A DNA stretch of 42,946 bases, taken from positions 1 to 42,946 of the forward strand of contig JAITEB010000024.1 of NCBI GenBank assembly GCA_031282245.1, written 5' to 3'. Source of the DNA: Oscillospiraceae bacterium. GTDB taxonomy: Bacteria > Bacillota > Clostridia > Oscillospirales > Ruminococcaceae. Numbering within the stretch: position 1 is the first letter of the stretch; every line of letters begins with the position of its first letter. Of the stretch, positions 42,519 to 42,946 are shown piece after piece. The notes under the pieces were generated by a model. It was not told where the DNA came from. It worked only from the letters and a program-made list of their open reading frames with translations, and made no database searches. The translations under genes and the position numbers were made by a program.

Positions 42519-42946
42519 ATGGATTTACAAAATATGTATCCAGCCGCGCCGAGCCTGAACACGGCTTTGCTTGCTGATATAGACGCAAGCGCAGAAGAAA
42601 TCGCCGTTACAGACTTAAATTTTTTCCCAAGCACTCCAAACTATGCCACAATTGGTATGGGAAACGAGGCCGAAGTTATAATTTACAACGGCAAAGATGA
42701 AAATACAAGCAGCCTGACCGGCTGTATCCGGGGGCAATCTGGCACACTTGCGGCTGTTTGGCAGGCAGGAGAGATAATTTATCACAGTTTTACCAGTAAT
42801 TTAATGAATATAATCCAACAAAATATCATAAATTTAAACCAATATACGGAAAGTAAATTTAATTTACTCAACACTGACAGTCTGCTGATAAACGGCCCGG
42901 AAATGCGCCGAATGGTATTCCGGGGAAAGAATCTCGGCTCGTCTCT
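42519..42946 (+). CDS. Phage tail/baseplate protein, 5-prime part
   Basis: A GGAGGAGG site at 42498-42505 precedes the ATG at 42519. The frame stays open to the end of the window (142 codons). It begins MDLQNMYPAAPSLNTALLAD, and the region NEAEVIIYNGKDENTSSLTG followed by CIRGQSGTLAAVWQAGE resembles a short motif common in phage tail and baseplate proteins. The rest, including any receptor-binding part, lies outside the window. Confidence 0.6.
   Translation, partial: MDLQNMYPAAPSLNTALLADIDASAEEIAVTDLNFFPSTPNYATIGMGNEAEVIIYNGKDENTSSLTGCIRGQSGTLAAVWQAGEIIYHSFTSNLMNIIQQNIINLNQYTESKFNLLNTDSLLINGPEMRRMVFRGKNLGSS

Larger units (their letters stand above)
36264..42946 (+). mobile_element. Siphophage tail-module remnant (prophage)
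   Basis: Phage tail genes in the usual order fill this part: tape measure, distal-tail-like, tail-fibre-like, Dit-C-like, tail spike, and a further tail protein running off the end. Gene overlaps of four and 17 bases are as in phages. There is no integrase, repressor, head, portal, terminase or lysis gene. The tape-measure gene is truncated and frameshifted, and non-phage fragments adjoin its start. No copy of the tRNA-Arg 3-prime end was found downstream, so any right attachment site is beyond the window. Confidence 0.8.

Overview
The window looks like a chromosome segment of an endospore-forming member of the Clostridia (Bacillota). The evidence is an alpha/beta-type small acid-soluble spore protein, the germination protein YpeB, a SpoIID-domain protein, a DnaD-family protein and an ECF transporter subunit beside a type III pantothenate kinase. 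Near-consensus sigma-A promoters, strong Shine-Dalgarno sequences, and frequent TTG and GTG starts fit this. The genus cannot be named from the sequence.

Region 1 (1-8.2 kb) is a nucleoside uptake and catabolism locus. Phosphopentomutase (deoB) is divergent from an eight-kilobase operon: deoC, cdd, a BMP-family nucleoside-binding lipoprotein, an ABC ATPase, two permeases, and uridine phosphorylase (udp). Together they import nucleosides, deaminate cytidine, release the base, and convert (deoxy)ribose-1-phosphate to glycolytic intermediates. Region 2 (8.2-13.1 kb) holds a secreted cell-wall amidase, a YwaF-like membrane protein, a GT2-GtrA glycosyltransferase, a candidate structured small RNA with its own promoter and U-tract, and the spore protein. 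Region 3 (13.2-17.6 kb, minus strand) is a compact five-gene operon: TetR regulator, HSL-type esterase, condensation-fold acyltransferase, zinc-ribbon membrane protein, and endonuclease III. Region 4 (18-26.6 kb) has murA, then rlmD, pncB, a DnaD-like gene, an ECF S component, coaX and ypeB on the minus strand. Region 5 (26.8-29.3 kb) pairs a cysteine desulfurase with thiI for tRNA 4-thiouridine.

Region 6 (29.4-33.5 kb) is the most unusual gene: a 1359-residue membrane protein that appears to join a degenerate CinA-like half, a long Pro/Glu-rich linker, one transmembrane helix, a sortase-B-like domain lacking its catalytic residues, and an apparently intact SpoIID domain. An SGNH hydrolase follows on the opposite strand.

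Region 7 (34.6-42.9 kb) begins with tRNA-Val, a DEDDh exonuclease and tRNA-Arg. After the tRNA-Arg terminator come gene debris and a siphophage tail module. The tape-measure gene lacks its start and is broken near its end. A distal-tail N-domain gene, a tail-fibre-like gene, a protein with seven exact 20-residue repeats and a Dit-like C-domain, a tail-spike protein with twelve HxH motifs, and the start of another tail protein follow. No head, integrase or lysis genes are visible, so this is probably a decaying prophage or a tail-only remnant that continues past the window.
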